Origin: CAIXSC01 sp046349935
Lineage (GTDB): Bacteria; Planctomycetota; Planctomycetia; Pirellulales; Pirellulaceae
Direction: 5' to 3'
Assembly: GCA_046349935.1 (NCBI GenBank)
Contig: JAXMBK010000009.1
Span: forward strand, 124,001-188,000
Length of the DNA: 64,000 nucleotides
Part shown: piece by piece, positions 34,277 to 42,667 of the stretch
Position numbering within the stretch: the stretch's first letter is position 1
Layout of the letters: each line of letters starts with the position of its first letter
Notes under the pieces: model-generated
Database searches by the model: none
What the model was told of the DNA's origin: nothing
Seen by the model: the letters and a program-made list of their open reading frames with translations, nothing else
Made by a program: the position numbers and the translations under genes

Positions 34277-35808
34277 AGGCCAGCCGAACTGCCTGCAACC
34301 ACGATCAACTCCGCCTGCTGCTCGACGACCAACTGGCCCCCGCGCAAGCCGAAGCCGTCACACTGCATTTGGTCGACTGTCAACGTTGCCAAACGACGCT
34401 CGACCAACTGGCCGCCGATCCCACCTGGTGGAACGACGCGCGCGAAGGCTTGGCCAAGTCGGATGCCGAACCCAGCCGCGAGTGGAACGAGAGCGCCAAC
34501 GGTCAACACGACGAGCCGCCCGATCCGCTCGCGGTGTGCCTCACGTTTCTCGCTCGCTCCGACAACCCGGCCATGCTCGGTCGACTCGGAGAATTCGAGA
34601 TCCTGGAACTCATCGGCAGCGGCGGCATGGGGATCGTCCTCAAGGGCTACGACCACGAGCTGAACCGGTTCGTCGCCGTGAAGGTGTTGCACCCGCATTG
34701 CGCGACCAGCGGCGCAGGACGGCGACGGTTCGTGCGGGAAGCGCAAGCGGCGGCGGCCGTCGTGCATCCGCATGTGATCGCCATCCACGCCGTCGACGCT
34801 CACCATCGCCCTCCTTACCTCGTCATGCCGTACGTCCCCGGCGAGTCGCTCGCCCAGCGGCTCGACCGCAGCGGGCCGCTCGAACTGCTGGACATCCTCC
34901 GCATCGCCCAGCAAGTCGCTCAAGGGCTGGCCGCCGCACACGCCCAGGGCCTCGTCCATCGCGACATCAAGCCCGCGAATATTTTGCTCGAGCGCAACGT
35001 CGACCGCGCGGTGATCACCGACTTTGGGTTGGCTCGAGCGGCCGATGACGCCAGCTTGACGCGCAGCGGCGTGATCGCGGGAACGCCGCCCTATATGTCG
35101 CCCGAGCAAGCGCGGGGCGAGCCGATCGACGCACGCACCGATTTGTTCAGTCTGGGATGCGTGCTCTACGCCATGCTTACCGGCCGCTCGCCGTTTCGCG
35201 CCGACACGCCCTACGGCATCCTGCGACGCGTGTGCGAGTCGACCCCCAGACGGGTGCGCGAGATTCGGCCGGACTGTCCGGAGTGGCTCGAGACGCTCGT
35301 GATGCGGCTGCTTGAGAAGCGTCCCGCGGCGCGTCCTGAATCGGCTCGCCAGACAGCGGACTGGCTGGCTGCCTGCTTGGCGCATTGCCAACATCCCACG
35401 CAATTCGCCGTCCCGGCGGCGCTGGCGTCGCCGCGCCGCGGGCGGCGGCTGCGCGTCCTCGCCGCACTCGGCGGCGTAGGCGCTTCCCTGCTGGCCTGGT
35501 GCTACGGCGGCGCGTGGTTGTCCGGCGAGGCGGAGCGACCTCCGTCGGCCGAGCGACCGCTTGGGGCCTCGGTCAAACCGCCCCCGCCGTCGCTTGATCG
35601 CCAGCCGACTCCAACCGAGTCCAACGCGAGCGCTGCGGAACCATCGCTGCGATACGACGAGTCATGGCGCCGGTTGCCGATTGAAAGGGCGTCGGCGGGC
35701 GCCAGCGCGGCGCTCGAACAACAGATCGATGAAGTGCGAGAACGCGTCGAGCAGCTCGAACGCGATGTGAAGAGCGGGGAAGCGACGCCAGAACGAACTC
35801 AACCGTAA
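34273..35808 (+). CDS. Zinc-finger anti-sigma-like / Ser-Thr kinase fusion, membrane anchored
   Basis: A 511-residue protein overlapping the sigma gene (ATGA). Residues 1-45 contain the zinc-binding anti-sigma signature HLVDCQRC (H-x3-C-x2-C), with Cys8 and His10 upstream. A PknB-type kinase spans about 108-375: LIGSGGMGIV, VAVKVLH, LVHRDIKPANILL, ITDFGLAR, PPYMSPEQARG and LFSLGCVLYAML, all catalytic residues intact. A membrane helix (VLAALGGVGASLLAWCYGGA, about 393-412) and a C-terminal coiled coil (LEQQIDEVRERVEQLERDV) follow. The layout suggests cytoplasmic sigma binding gated by kinase activity and a sensor beyond the membrane. Confidence 0.9.
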   Translation: MKASRTACNHDQLRLLLDDQLAPAQAEAVTLHLVDCQRCQTTLDQLAADPTWWNDAREGLAKSDAEPSREWNESANGQHDEPPDPLAVCLTFLARSDNPAMLGRLGEFEILELIGSGGMGIVLKGYDHELNRFVAVKVLHPHCATSGAGRRRFVREAQAAAAVVHPHVIAIHAVDAHHRPPYLVMPYVPGESLAQRLDRSGPLELLDILRIAQQVAQGLAAAHAQGLVHRDIKPANILLERNVDRAVITDFGLARAADDASLTRSGVIAGTPPYMSPEQARGEPIDARTDLFSLGCVLYAMLTGRSPFRADTPYGILRRVCESTPRRVREIRPDCPEWLETLVMRLLEKRPAARPESARQTADWLAACLAHCQHPTQFAVPAALASPRRGRRLRVLAALGGVGASLLAWCYGGAWLSGEAERPPSAERPLGASVKPPPPSLDRQPTPTESNASAAEPSLRYDESWRRLPIERASAGASAALEQQIDEVRERVEQLERDVKSGEATPERTQP

Positions 35809-35819
35809 GGAGCCGCCGC

Positions 35820-37283
35820 ATGTCGAATTCAAATCGTGGACTCATCATCGGCCTGTTAGTACTCGGTTTGCTGCTGCCGGCCGCCGCCGTGGGGCTGCTG
35901 ATCTTTTACGAACGCGCCAGGGCGGTCGATTCGATGAGGTCGGCCAAACTGCGCGAGCAGCAGGCGATGGCGGAAGCGGAACAGGCGATTCAAGCAGAGA
36001 TGCGGGCGCGAGAATCGCAGCGGGCGGCGCTGGGGACCGATCCGCCTGCTGCCGCGAATGTTCCCGCTAGCAACGGCGGCTCAGGGATTCCTCCAGGCGG
36101 CGGAGGCGGGTTATCCGACGGTGCCGCGGGGATGTCGGGCGGCGGCATGCCGGGGATGGGGCCCGGGATGATGCCTAGCCTTCCCAGGATGGGAGGCATG
36201 GGAGGCATGGGAGGCGGCTTCGAGTTGCCGATGAAGCCGCTGTCCGAATTGCCGAAGGGCGCCGAGTATCTGACGAATCAATTTCGCGTCGCCGTCCAGT
36301 TCGAAGGGCTGCCCACGCGGCTCGCCCGAGGTGTTCTGGTCCGGAAAGGATCGGGACGCGACGATGCCTATTTGGTGCTTCCCGTCGCGGCGGCGGCCAA
36401 TGTCACGGCCAAGATCAATGGTCGAGTGACCGAGCGAGCTCCGTCTGAAATTGCGCTCGGCAATCATCTGTCTTTGCTGCGCATCGAGCACAGCGGTGCG
36501 CAATATTTGTCTCAGTTCCTGCCCATGGAGAACGGCCAAGTACTGCCGACGGGTTACGCCAGCCACGGAGTCGTTTTGCCCGATCTCAACAACGCGCAAC
36601 CTCTACCAGGAACGGGGCTCTTCGTCGTCCCGCACAGCGGTCTAGTTCCCCAAGACCTGATTGGCGACTTGCCCGAGGTCGCCGTGGGAGACGAACTACA
36701 CGAAATTGTGCTGTCGGACCTTGCACCTCCAGGTGCGGGGCGGCTCACGGTCGAATCGATCGAAGGCGAATCGACCGCGACCGGTCTTCTCAAACTAGTC
36801 GGCGACGCTCCGATTCCGGGCACTTTATTGTTCAATCGCGACGATTTCCCCGTCGCCGTGGTGGTGCGCAGCGTGGACAAAACCGACTCGACGCCCGCCG
36901 TCGTGGAGGCGATCACGATGCAGCGGTTGTTCGACGCGTGCGCCGCTGCGGCCAGCGAGCCCAAGCCGTCTGCCGCTTCTCCTGCGGCGCCCTATTATGA
37001 CGGCGGTGGCGGCGCCGATTCGCCCGTCGGCGACGAGCTTACTGCAGCCGTGCAGGCTTACCGACAAGCGGCCGACGACCAGCGCGAGGCGGCGAAACAA
37101 ACGTTGCGACGCTTGCTGGAGAGTCGCTTCGACGCCCAGCAAACGCGCCGTCTCCAGGAGATCGCCGAACTCACCGAGCGTCTCGAGCAACTTCGCAAAG
37201 CCACTCAAGACCAGACCGACCGCCGCGCCGCCATCATCGACAAGCAGCTAGAAACCCACGTAGCACAGGCTTCCAGCCTGTGA
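35820..37283 (+). CDS. Membrane-anchored protein with degenerate trypsin-like domain, linked to ECF/kinase operon
   Basis: A 487-residue protein 11 bp after the kinase gene, with AAGGAG before the ATG. One N-terminal helix (LIIGLLVLGLLLPAAAVGLL) leads into a coiled segment, then a Gly/Met/Pro-rich stretch (GMSGGGMPGMGPGMMPSLPR). From about residue 155 the strand pattern RLARGVLVRKGSGRD, AYLVLPVAAAANVTAKI, LSLLRIEHSG and PGTLLFNRDDFPVAVVVRSV resembles a two-barrel serine protease fold without a visible His/Asp/Ser triad; this is inference. A C-terminal coiled coil follows. The last residues VAQASSL and the TGA stop come from a GTAG-hairpin repeat. Confidence 0.68.
   Translation: MSNSNRGLIIGLLVLGLLLPAAAVGLLIFYERARAVDSMRSAKLREQQAMAEAEQAIQAEMRARESQRAALGTDPPAAANVPASNGGSGIPPGGGGGLSDGAAGMSGGGMPGMGPGMMPSLPRMGGMGGMGGGFELPMKPLSELPKGAEYLTNQFRVAVQFEGLPTRLARGVLVRKGSGRDDAYLVLPVAAAANVTAKINGRVTERAPSEIALGNHLSLLRIEHSGAQYLSQFLPMENGQVLPTGYASHGVVLPDLNNAQPLPGTGLFVVPHSGLVPQDLIGDLPEVAVGDELHEIVLSDLAPPGAGRLTVESIEGESTATGLLKLVGDAPIPGTLLFNRDDFPVAVVVRSVDKTDSTPAVVEAITMQRLFDACAAAASEPKPSAASPAAPYYDGGGGADSPVGDELTAAVQAYRQAADDQREAAKQTLRRLLESRFDAQQTRRLQEIAELTERLEQLRKATQDQTDRRAAIIDKQLETHVAQASSL
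37260..37282 (+). repeat. GTAG-hairpin repeat forming the end of a coding sequence
   Basis: GTAG (37260-37263) is followed by CACAGGCTTCCAGCCTGTG (37264-37282), an 8-bp stem with TCC loop. It encodes V-A-Q-A-S-S-L and supplies most of the TGA stop of the upstream gene. Compared with the GACAGG...CCTGTC copies, the outer pair is C-G instead of G-C, a compensatory change. Confidence 0.92.
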
Positions 37284-37367
37284 CCCCCCGCCTCCCCCCG
37301 CCTCCCCCCGCCCCGCCCCCCCGCCCCGCCCGCGCACGGTGGTTGCACCGACACCCCTCATCCCCTG

Positions 37368-37394
37368 CCCTTCTCCCCGCGGCGGGGAGAAGGG
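37368..37394. repeat. CCCTTCTCCCC hairpin element in a C-rich gap
   Basis: CCCTTCTCCCCGC (37368-37380) and GCGGGGAGAAGGG (37382-37394) form a near-perfect inverted repeat. The 307-bp gap 37284-37590 also holds a C-rich run (37284-37335) and an imperfect direct repeat around GCAACAAACGAC at about 37419 and 37440, but no gene. A related hairpin occurs at 50883-50918. Confidence 0.85.
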
Positions 37395-37590
37395 AGCACA
37401 ATTCGCGCGTATCGTTGTGCAACAAACGACCGTGTTGCGCAACAAACGACTGTGGGGCCGAGGCGCCGAACGCTCCGAGTTCAACAGAGCTTTTGTCACT
37501 CCCGCCCCCCTCCGCGGCGGCAACCAATTGCCCTACCCCTCCCCTGCCTCGCTCGCTAAGATCCGCGCGCGAGTTCCCGGGAGACACGGC

Positions 37591-38724
37591 ATGTCGAGTT
37601 CGACGCAGCAGATCGTCATCCAGCAATGTAGGGTTGAGCGAAGCGGTTCGCTGTGCCGTGCCACGGCGCAAGTGAACGGCGTCGAACTGTGGTTCGAGTC
37701 GCCGGACGCGGAGCTGTCGGCATCGCCAGAAGCGTTTGCGTCGGCCTTGTTGATCCCGGCGCTGGACCAACAATCGCGGCTCGTCCTTGACCAGCCGCTC
37801 GACCCGCTGTGGCGCGGGAATGTCGAGTCGATCTGCGAACGGCTGCACGAGTGGTGGGGATATGCGAAGACGCCTCCGATCGACGCTCCCATCGGTTCCG
37901 CCGTCAGCTCCGCCGCTCGACACGACGTTGCCGCTCAGTGTTTTAGCGGCGGATGCGACTCGTTCTATAGTCTGCTGCGGGGCGGCCACAACACTCAGTC
38001 GCTCGTGCTCGTGCACGGTTTCGACATTTCGCACTTTGACCGGAGACGGTTCGAGCACGCGCGTCGTTCGGCGTCCGCGGTGGCGGCGGCGACCGGCAAA
38101 CGGCTAATCGTGGTGCGCACCAATCTCCGAAAGCATCGCACCTTTTCGGCTTCGAATTGGGAGCGGACGCATGGCGGCGCGCTCGCCGCGATCGGACACC
38201 TCTTGTCGCCCGTCTTCCAGCGACTCGTGATTCCTTCCTCCTACACCTACGATGATCCTAATCCTTGGGGATCGCACTGGCAGATCGACCCGCTGTGGAC
38301 GTCGTCGCGAATGGAGATTTTTTATGACGACGCGAGCCTCTACCGACTGAACAAGCTGCAGAGAATGGCCTCCGAACCGCTCGTGCGAGAACACTTGCGC
38401 GTGTGCTACGAAAACAGCTCGGCGACCGGCAACTGCAGCCGGTGCGACAAGTGCGTGCGGACCATGCTGCAACTCGAAGCGCTCGGCGAACGGCAAAACT
38501 ACTCGGTGTTCGACCGCCGGACGCCCTTGGTCGCCATCCTCGATTCACATGGAGTTGTACCCGACTGGCTTGCGCCGCGCTACGAGGCGCTGATCGCGCA
38601 GGGGCTGGCCCCCGACCTGGTCGCCGCCATTCGGCGGATGCTGGCGCGCACCAAGCCGCCCCGCGCCGTCTGGTGGCGCGGAGTCATCCGCAAAGTCCGC
38701 TCCAACGTAGCCCGCTGGTCGTAG
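37591..38724 (+). CDS. QueC-like PP-loop ATPase family protein, uncharacterised (paralogue A)
   Basis: A 377-residue protein; ATG 37591 follows GGGAGA. An N-terminal domain (VNGVELWFESPDAELSASPE) precedes a PP-loop CFSGGCDSFYSLLRGG near residue 116, which should bind ATP for substrate adenylation. Then come LIVVRTNLRKHRTF, WERTHGGALAAIGHLL, the HWQIDPLWTSSRME segment, HLRVC, and a Cys cluster GNCSRCDKCVRTMLQLE that likely binds zinc as in QueC. It is longer than QueC and lacks its other signatures. A paralogue with the same order of motifs lies at 61140. No pathway partner is evident. Its TAG stop falls in a GTAG repeat foot. Confidence 0.75.
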   Translation: MSSSTQQIVIQQCRVERSGSLCRATAQVNGVELWFESPDAELSASPEAFASALLIPALDQQSRLVLDQPLDPLWRGNVESICERLHEWWGYAKTPPIDAPIGSAVSSAARHDVAAQCFSGGCDSFYSLLRGGHNTQSLVLVHGFDISHFDRRRFEHARRSASAVAAATGKRLIVVRTNLRKHRTFSASNWERTHGGALAAIGHLLSPVFQRLVIPSSYTYDDPNPWGSHWQIDPLWTSSRMEIFYDDASLYRLNKLQRMASEPLVREHLRVCYENSSATGNCSRCDKCVRTMLQLEALGERQNYSVFDRRTPLVAILDSHGVVPDWLAPRYEALIAQGLAPDLVAAIRRMLARTKPPRAVWWRGVIRKVRSNVARWS

Positions 38725-38766
38725 ACAGGCCGTAGGACAGGCCGTAGGACAGGCTTCCAGCCTGTC
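38721..38766 (+). repeat. Clustered GTAG-hairpin repeats at the 3' end of the PP-loop gene
   Basis: GTAG occurs at 38721, 38732 and 38744, each followed by (G)ACAGGC; only the last copy has the full hairpin GACAGGCTTCCAGCCTGTC (38748-38766). The TAG stop of the PP-loop gene (38722-38724) lies in the first GTAG. Confidence 0.92.
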
Positions 38767-38942
38767 TGCCGCGCCCCAGAGCCAATCTTGCCCCAGCGCA
38801 AATCCGTTTGCGGCGCCGATTCTTGCCACCGAGCTCACCGAAACGCCGCTCAGAGCGTTCCTCGGTTTGTCGATTTCCATGTTACAATTCCCGCCGCGGT
38901 GTTCACTGGGGATTCCGCGGCGAAGAATGCGAGAGGGTTGCG

Positions 38943-39785
38943 ATGTGGCGCAAGGTCTGGATAGCGGCGTGGTTGTTCCTGGCGTGCGGTTCGACGGGGT
39001 ACGCGCAGGAGCGGACCTACGCCCGCATGCCGTGGCACTTGATCGATCTGTGGTGGGACCTGGGCGCTGACGCTCCTTTTGAAAGCTACAGCATCGACGT
39101 ATCGATCAGCGAAGACGTCCCCAGCACGACCAACCTGTACATCGCGCCCATCGGGCTGGGGCATCTCAACAAGACGCCGTTCTACGGCGGCATCCAAACG
39201 CAAGCCGACGGCAACACGAAGGCCGACAAGCGGCTGCGCAAGATCGGCCCCGGCTTCTTGATGTCGATGTGGGGCCAACGCAGTCTCGACGCCATCCGCC
39301 CTGCGGAAGGGGGGCTTTGCCAGAGCTCAGGCCATGAAGGCGACTTCGTCAGCGTGCGCCGCCCCTTCGAATGGAAGAAGGGCAAGTACACCTATCGCGT
39401 CGTCAAAATGGACCAAGAGATGGTCGAGGGCCAGCCGATGACGTGGGTGGGCGCCTTCGTCTACGGGCACGATAAAGATGAAAACATCTTCGTGGGGGCG
39501 CTGCGCTTTCCCGGAGAGCAACTGAAATTGTCGCGAAAGGTCGCCAGTTTCGTCGAAATCTACGGCGGACGGATTCCGGTCGAACAAATCCCGCAAGTCG
39601 TCGTGACGTTCGGCGAGCTGAAGGTCAACGGCGAACTGCGTCCAGCGCCACCCGTCGAAGCGATTTACCCTCAAGGCGTCCCCGACTTCGCCGACGCGAA
39701 ACTCCTCGACCGCCACGTGGTGATTGATGTCGGGAAAGAAGTCGCCGAGCGGACGGAGCGGCGCGTCAAACTGACGGCCCCTTAA
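38943..39785 (+). CDS. Secreted protein, DUF3472-like
   Basis: A 280-residue protein from ATG 38943 with GAGAGGG upstream. The signal peptide VWIAAWLFLACGSTGYAQ is expected to be cut after Ala-Gln. The mature sequence is strand rich: YSIDVSISEDVPSTTNLYIA, FYGGIQTQADG, FLMSMWGQRSLDA, YTYRVVKMDQ, TWVGAFVYGHD and VASFVEIYGG, a pattern that recalls DUF3472 domains, from memory only. Extracytoplasmic carbohydrate binding is a reasonable guess, not shown. It converges with a lipoprotein gene 15 bp downstream. Confidence 0.75.
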   Translation: MWRKVWIAAWLFLACGSTGYAQERTYARMPWHLIDLWWDLGADAPFESYSIDVSISEDVPSTTNLYIAPIGLGHLNKTPFYGGIQTQADGNTKADKRLRKIGPGFLMSMWGQRSLDAIRPAEGGLCQSSGHEGDFVSVRRPFEWKKGKYTYRVVKMDQEMVEGQPMTWVGAFVYGHDKDENIFVGALRFPGEQLKLSRKVASFVEIYGGRIPVEQIPQVVVTFGELKVNGELRPAPPVEAIYPQGVPDFADAKLLDRHVVIDVGKEVAERTERRVKLTAP

Positions 39786-39800
39786 GTCGGGAACCGGCGG

Positions 39801-40409
39801 CTAGCGCGGATTCGAGCGATGTGCGTCGGCGGTACCGGGCGGCTCGTGACGACTCCACGTCATTTTCGGAGCGGGGCCTTTGGGGCCGACGAGTTGGCCG
39901 CCCTGGAGTTGGGCGTGGGTCCCGAGAGAGACGCCGCCCCCGCGCCCAACGGCGACGACCTTTCCCTGCTCGGACACCGCATAGACGCCGTGTACGGTAA
40001 GTCCGAACGACGTTTCGGAATACGTCCCGTCCACCCCGTCGACGTTGAAGGTTCTCCGAGCGTCGCTGCGATCGTCGGGCGTCCAAGTCCCCGACAGCTC
40101 GCCCGGCGTCCGCTCGCCGAAAGTCCAATTCTGTTCGGCCTTGAATCTCTTCAGGTACTCCTCGAGATCCGCTCGAGTCGCTGGACTGGCGTCGATCGGC
40201 CCCGCGTCGCTCGCCGTCTTCGCGCGTTCGCCCTGTTTCGCCTGCTGTTGATCTGCGCTCGAGTGTTCTGCGAGCTTCGGCCGGGTCGCGACGACCGGCT
40301 GCGGCGCCGAGGCCCGCTGATCGCAGCCGACCGCAAGAAGGCTGAACGCGATCCCCAAGACGACGGTCCCAGCGAATCCGCGCCGTGGAGTGAGAATTCG
40401 TCGATACAT
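39801..40409 (-). CDS. Small lipoprotein of unknown function
   Basis: A 202-residue protein from ATG 40409 (MYRRILTPRRGF). The hydrophobic stretch AGTVVLGIAFSLLAVGC ends in a lipobox, so membrane anchoring by lipidation is expected. The mature protein has a Gln/Ala-rich linker, then SGTWTPDDRSDARRTFNVDG, a pattern of repeated strands, and VYAVSEQGKVVAVGRGGG. I do not recognise the family. It is divergent from the kinase gene at 40569, with about 160 bp between starts. Confidence 0.72.
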   Translation of the reverse strand: MYRRILTPRRGFAGTVVLGIAFSLLAVGCDQRASAPQPVVATRPKLAEHSSADQQQAKQGERAKTASDAGPIDASPATRADLEEYLKRFKAEQNWTFGERTPGELSGTWTPDDRSDARRTFNVDGVDGTYSETSFGLTVHGVYAVSEQGKVVAVGRGGGVSLGTHAQLQGGQLVGPKGPAPKMTWSRHEPPGTADAHRSNPR

Positions 40410-40568
40410 AAAAACCACTCGCCAATTTGGATGGATGACGACCACCGTCGAACGCGGATTCCAACGCACGCAGCTTCGACGCCGCCAACTCGCATTAGGT
40501 TCCCAGAGAACCGTATCGCACCGCGGCCATTGTAGACAGGGCGAATTAACTCAGCCTCTAATGGTCCG

Positions 40569-42125
40569 ATGGAAAACCCACGCGTGGACGACAGCCGAAC
40601 GCAGATCTGGAACCAGACTCCGCTGCCTGCGCCGTCATCGTTGCCGGATCAGGACGCGGGGCAGTTGGGGTTACTCGGCGATTACGAATTGCTGGAGCTC
40701 GTTGCGCGCGGCGGGATGGGCGTCGTTTACAAGGCGCGCCATCGGCGACTCAATCGCCTCGTGGCGCTCAAAATGATCCTCAGCGGGCGACTCGCCTCGC
40801 CCGACGACGTTCGCCGTTTCACGACCGAAGCCGCGGCCGCAGCGCGACTGGATCATCCCGGCATCGTCCCCGTGTACGAAGCGGGAGAGATCGGCGGTCT
40901 GCACTTCATTTCCATGGCGTTCGTCGAAGGTCCGACGCTCGCCGCGCGGCTGGCCGCCGGACCGCTCTCGTTCGCAGACGCGATTGCTTGGTTGCGGCAG
41001 ATCGCCGCCGCCGTCGCGTATGCACACGCGCAGGGCATCGTGCATCGCGACCTCAAGCCGGCCAACATCCTGCTCAATGCGTCCCCCACGGCCGCGTCCA
41101 GCGACGCGAGTTCGCAATCGAAGTTCGTCGACGAAACGACCGAATACGTCGTTCCCAAAGTGACCGACTTCGGCCTCGCCAAGCAACTCGACGGTCAAGA
41201 CAGTGTTACGAGCACGGGACAGATCGTGGGGACGCCCGCGTTCATGTCGCCCGAGCAGGCGGCGGGGAAGTCGACCGAAGTGCGCGAGTCGTCGGATCTG
41301 TACGCGCTTGGCGCCATCCTTTACGCCATGCTTACGGGCCGAGCGCCCTTTCAGGCCGACAGTCCGCTGGATGTGATTCTGCAAGTATTGGAGCAAGACC
41401 CGACGCCGCCGCGCGAGTTGCGTCGCGACGTGCCGCGGGAACTCCAGGCGATTTGTCTCAAGTGCCTGGAGAAAGATCCGGCGGATCGGTACTCAAGCGT
41501 GCTTGAGCTGATCGAGGATCTAAGGCGATACGAGCATGAAGAGGGGGTGGAGGCGTGCCGAGCGGGAGTTGGACGACGAGTGCAGCGCTGGCTGCGTCGA
41601 CGCCCGTCGTTGTCCGCCCACTTGATCGCTTGCGCCGCGGTGCTCGCGATCCTCAACGTTCGTTTCGCCTGGTACTACACGGCCATTTCGAAGCCGTTCC
41701 ACCTGCAAGTCTGCGAGCTGCTGTGCGTGTGGGCCGGCGCCAGCTTCATGTGCCAACTCTTGCTCGACCGAACGGCGACTCGCGAATGGGGCCGTTACGT
41801 GTGGGCCGCGGTCGACGTGGGGCTCATGACCGGAATGCTGTGGATCTCCCAGCCGCCGCGCGGCTTGATCCTCGCCGGTTACCCGCTGTTGATCGTCGCT
41901 TCGGGGCTGTTCGCTCGCGTGCCGCTGGTCGCCTTTACGACCGGGGTGAGCATGGCGGCGTTCGTCGGGCTCTTGCTGAACACGCCCGACGAACTACAGC
42001 CGACGATCTATGCGTTCTTGTACGAAACGATGTTGCTGTTGATCGGCTCGATCGTCGCCTACCAAGTTCAACGCATCCGCACGCTCAGCCGCCATCTCGA
42101 ACGCCATGGCGGCTTTGCCGATTGA
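40569..42125 (+). CDS. PknB-type Ser/Thr kinase with polytopic C-terminus
   Basis: A 518-residue protein. The kinase domain (about residues 36-310) shows LVARGGMGVVYKARHRRLNR, VALKMIL, IVHRDLKPANILL, VTDFGLAKQL, TPAFMSPEQAAG and LYALGAILYAML, all catalytic residues present. An unusual insert (NASPTAASSDASSQSKFVDE) lies between the catalytic loop and DFG. From about residue 355 there are at least five hydrophobic helices (LIACAAVLAILNVRFAWYY; VGLMTGMLWISQP; ILAGYPLLIVASGLFA; TTGVSMAAFVGLLL; LLLIGSIVAYQV), so the C-terminus is a membrane sensor module rather than the usual single helix plus extracellular domain. Confidence 0.9.
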   Translation: MENPRVDDSRTQIWNQTPLPAPSSLPDQDAGQLGLLGDYELLELVARGGMGVVYKARHRRLNRLVALKMILSGRLASPDDVRRFTTEAAAAARLDHPGIVPVYEAGEIGGLHFISMAFVEGPTLAARLAAGPLSFADAIAWLRQIAAAVAYAHAQGIVHRDLKPANILLNASPTAASSDASSQSKFVDETTEYVVPKVTDFGLAKQLDGQDSVTSTGQIVGTPAFMSPEQAAGKSTEVRESSDLYALGAILYAMLTGRAPFQADSPLDVILQVLEQDPTPPRELRRDVPRELQAICLKCLEKDPADRYSSVLELIEDLRRYEHEEGVEACRAGVGRRVQRWLRRRPSLSAHLIACAAVLAILNVRFAWYYTAISKPFHLQVCELLCVWAGASFMCQLLLDRTATREWGRYVWAAVDVGLMTGMLWISQPPRGLILAGYPLLIVASGLFARVPLVAFTTGVSMAAFVGLLLNTPDELQPTIYAFLYETMLLLIGSIVAYQVQRIRTLSRHLERHGGFAD

Positions 42126-42148
42126 GTTTCAATGCGCAGCGATGCGAG

Positions 42149-42559
42149 CTATTTCGAAAGCACTTCGAATTTGTTCTCGTTGGGGCCGCCTTCCTTCACG
42201 TCGGCGGTCAGCTTGGAGTCGGCGTTAAAGCGGGCGGGAATGAAGTTCTCCTTCTCGCCGCCGAACTTTTCGCCTCCCATCATGACCGCTTTGCCGCCCT
42301 CGCGATACGAGAAGATTTGGACGCGATTGAGTCCAATGCTCGCCTCGCCCTTGTAGGCGCCGTCGATGATGGGAACGATGGTGCCGTACCCCTCCGCCGT
42401 GAAGATGATTTCGCCCGAGGGCAGCGGTTTTCCATCCAGCGTCACGGCGCCGGAGACAGGCGCCACTTTCGGCGCATTCGTACTCGAAGAACAGCCCGTC
42501 ATGGCGAACGAGCCCAAAGCCAAGCACGCCGCAGCAACCGTCATGCGGAACAACAACAA
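42149..42559 (-). CDS. Small lipoprotein, carboxypeptidase-regulatory-like (paired with DUF1559 gene)
   Basis: A 136-residue protein. TTG at 42559 has GAGGTG five bases upstream; an in-frame ATG at 42544 is the alternative start. The signal MTVAAACLALGSFAMTGC ends with a lipobox. The mature part VAPVSGAVTLDGKPLPSGEI and onward has the short beta-sandwich pattern of planctomycete transthyretin/carboxypeptidase-like lipoproteins. It lies 108 bp downstream of a DUF1559 gene, mirroring the pair at 28.5-30.0 kb. Confidence 0.85.
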   Translation of the reverse strand: MLLFRMTVAAACLALGSFAMTGCSSSTNAPKVAPVSGAVTLDGKPLPSGEIIFTAEGYGTIVPIIDGAYKGEASIGLNRVQIFSYREGGKAVMMGGEKFGGEKENFIPARFNADSKLTADVKEGGPNENKFEVLSK

Positions 42560-42667
42560 GAGTGCACCTCAGGGAATGCAAAGGGAAACACACGCGACGC
42601 TCGCTTGGGAAAGGCGAGCGTCGCGCAGGTCATGTAGAAGTGGAGCAAACGGGCCGTAGAAATCGAC

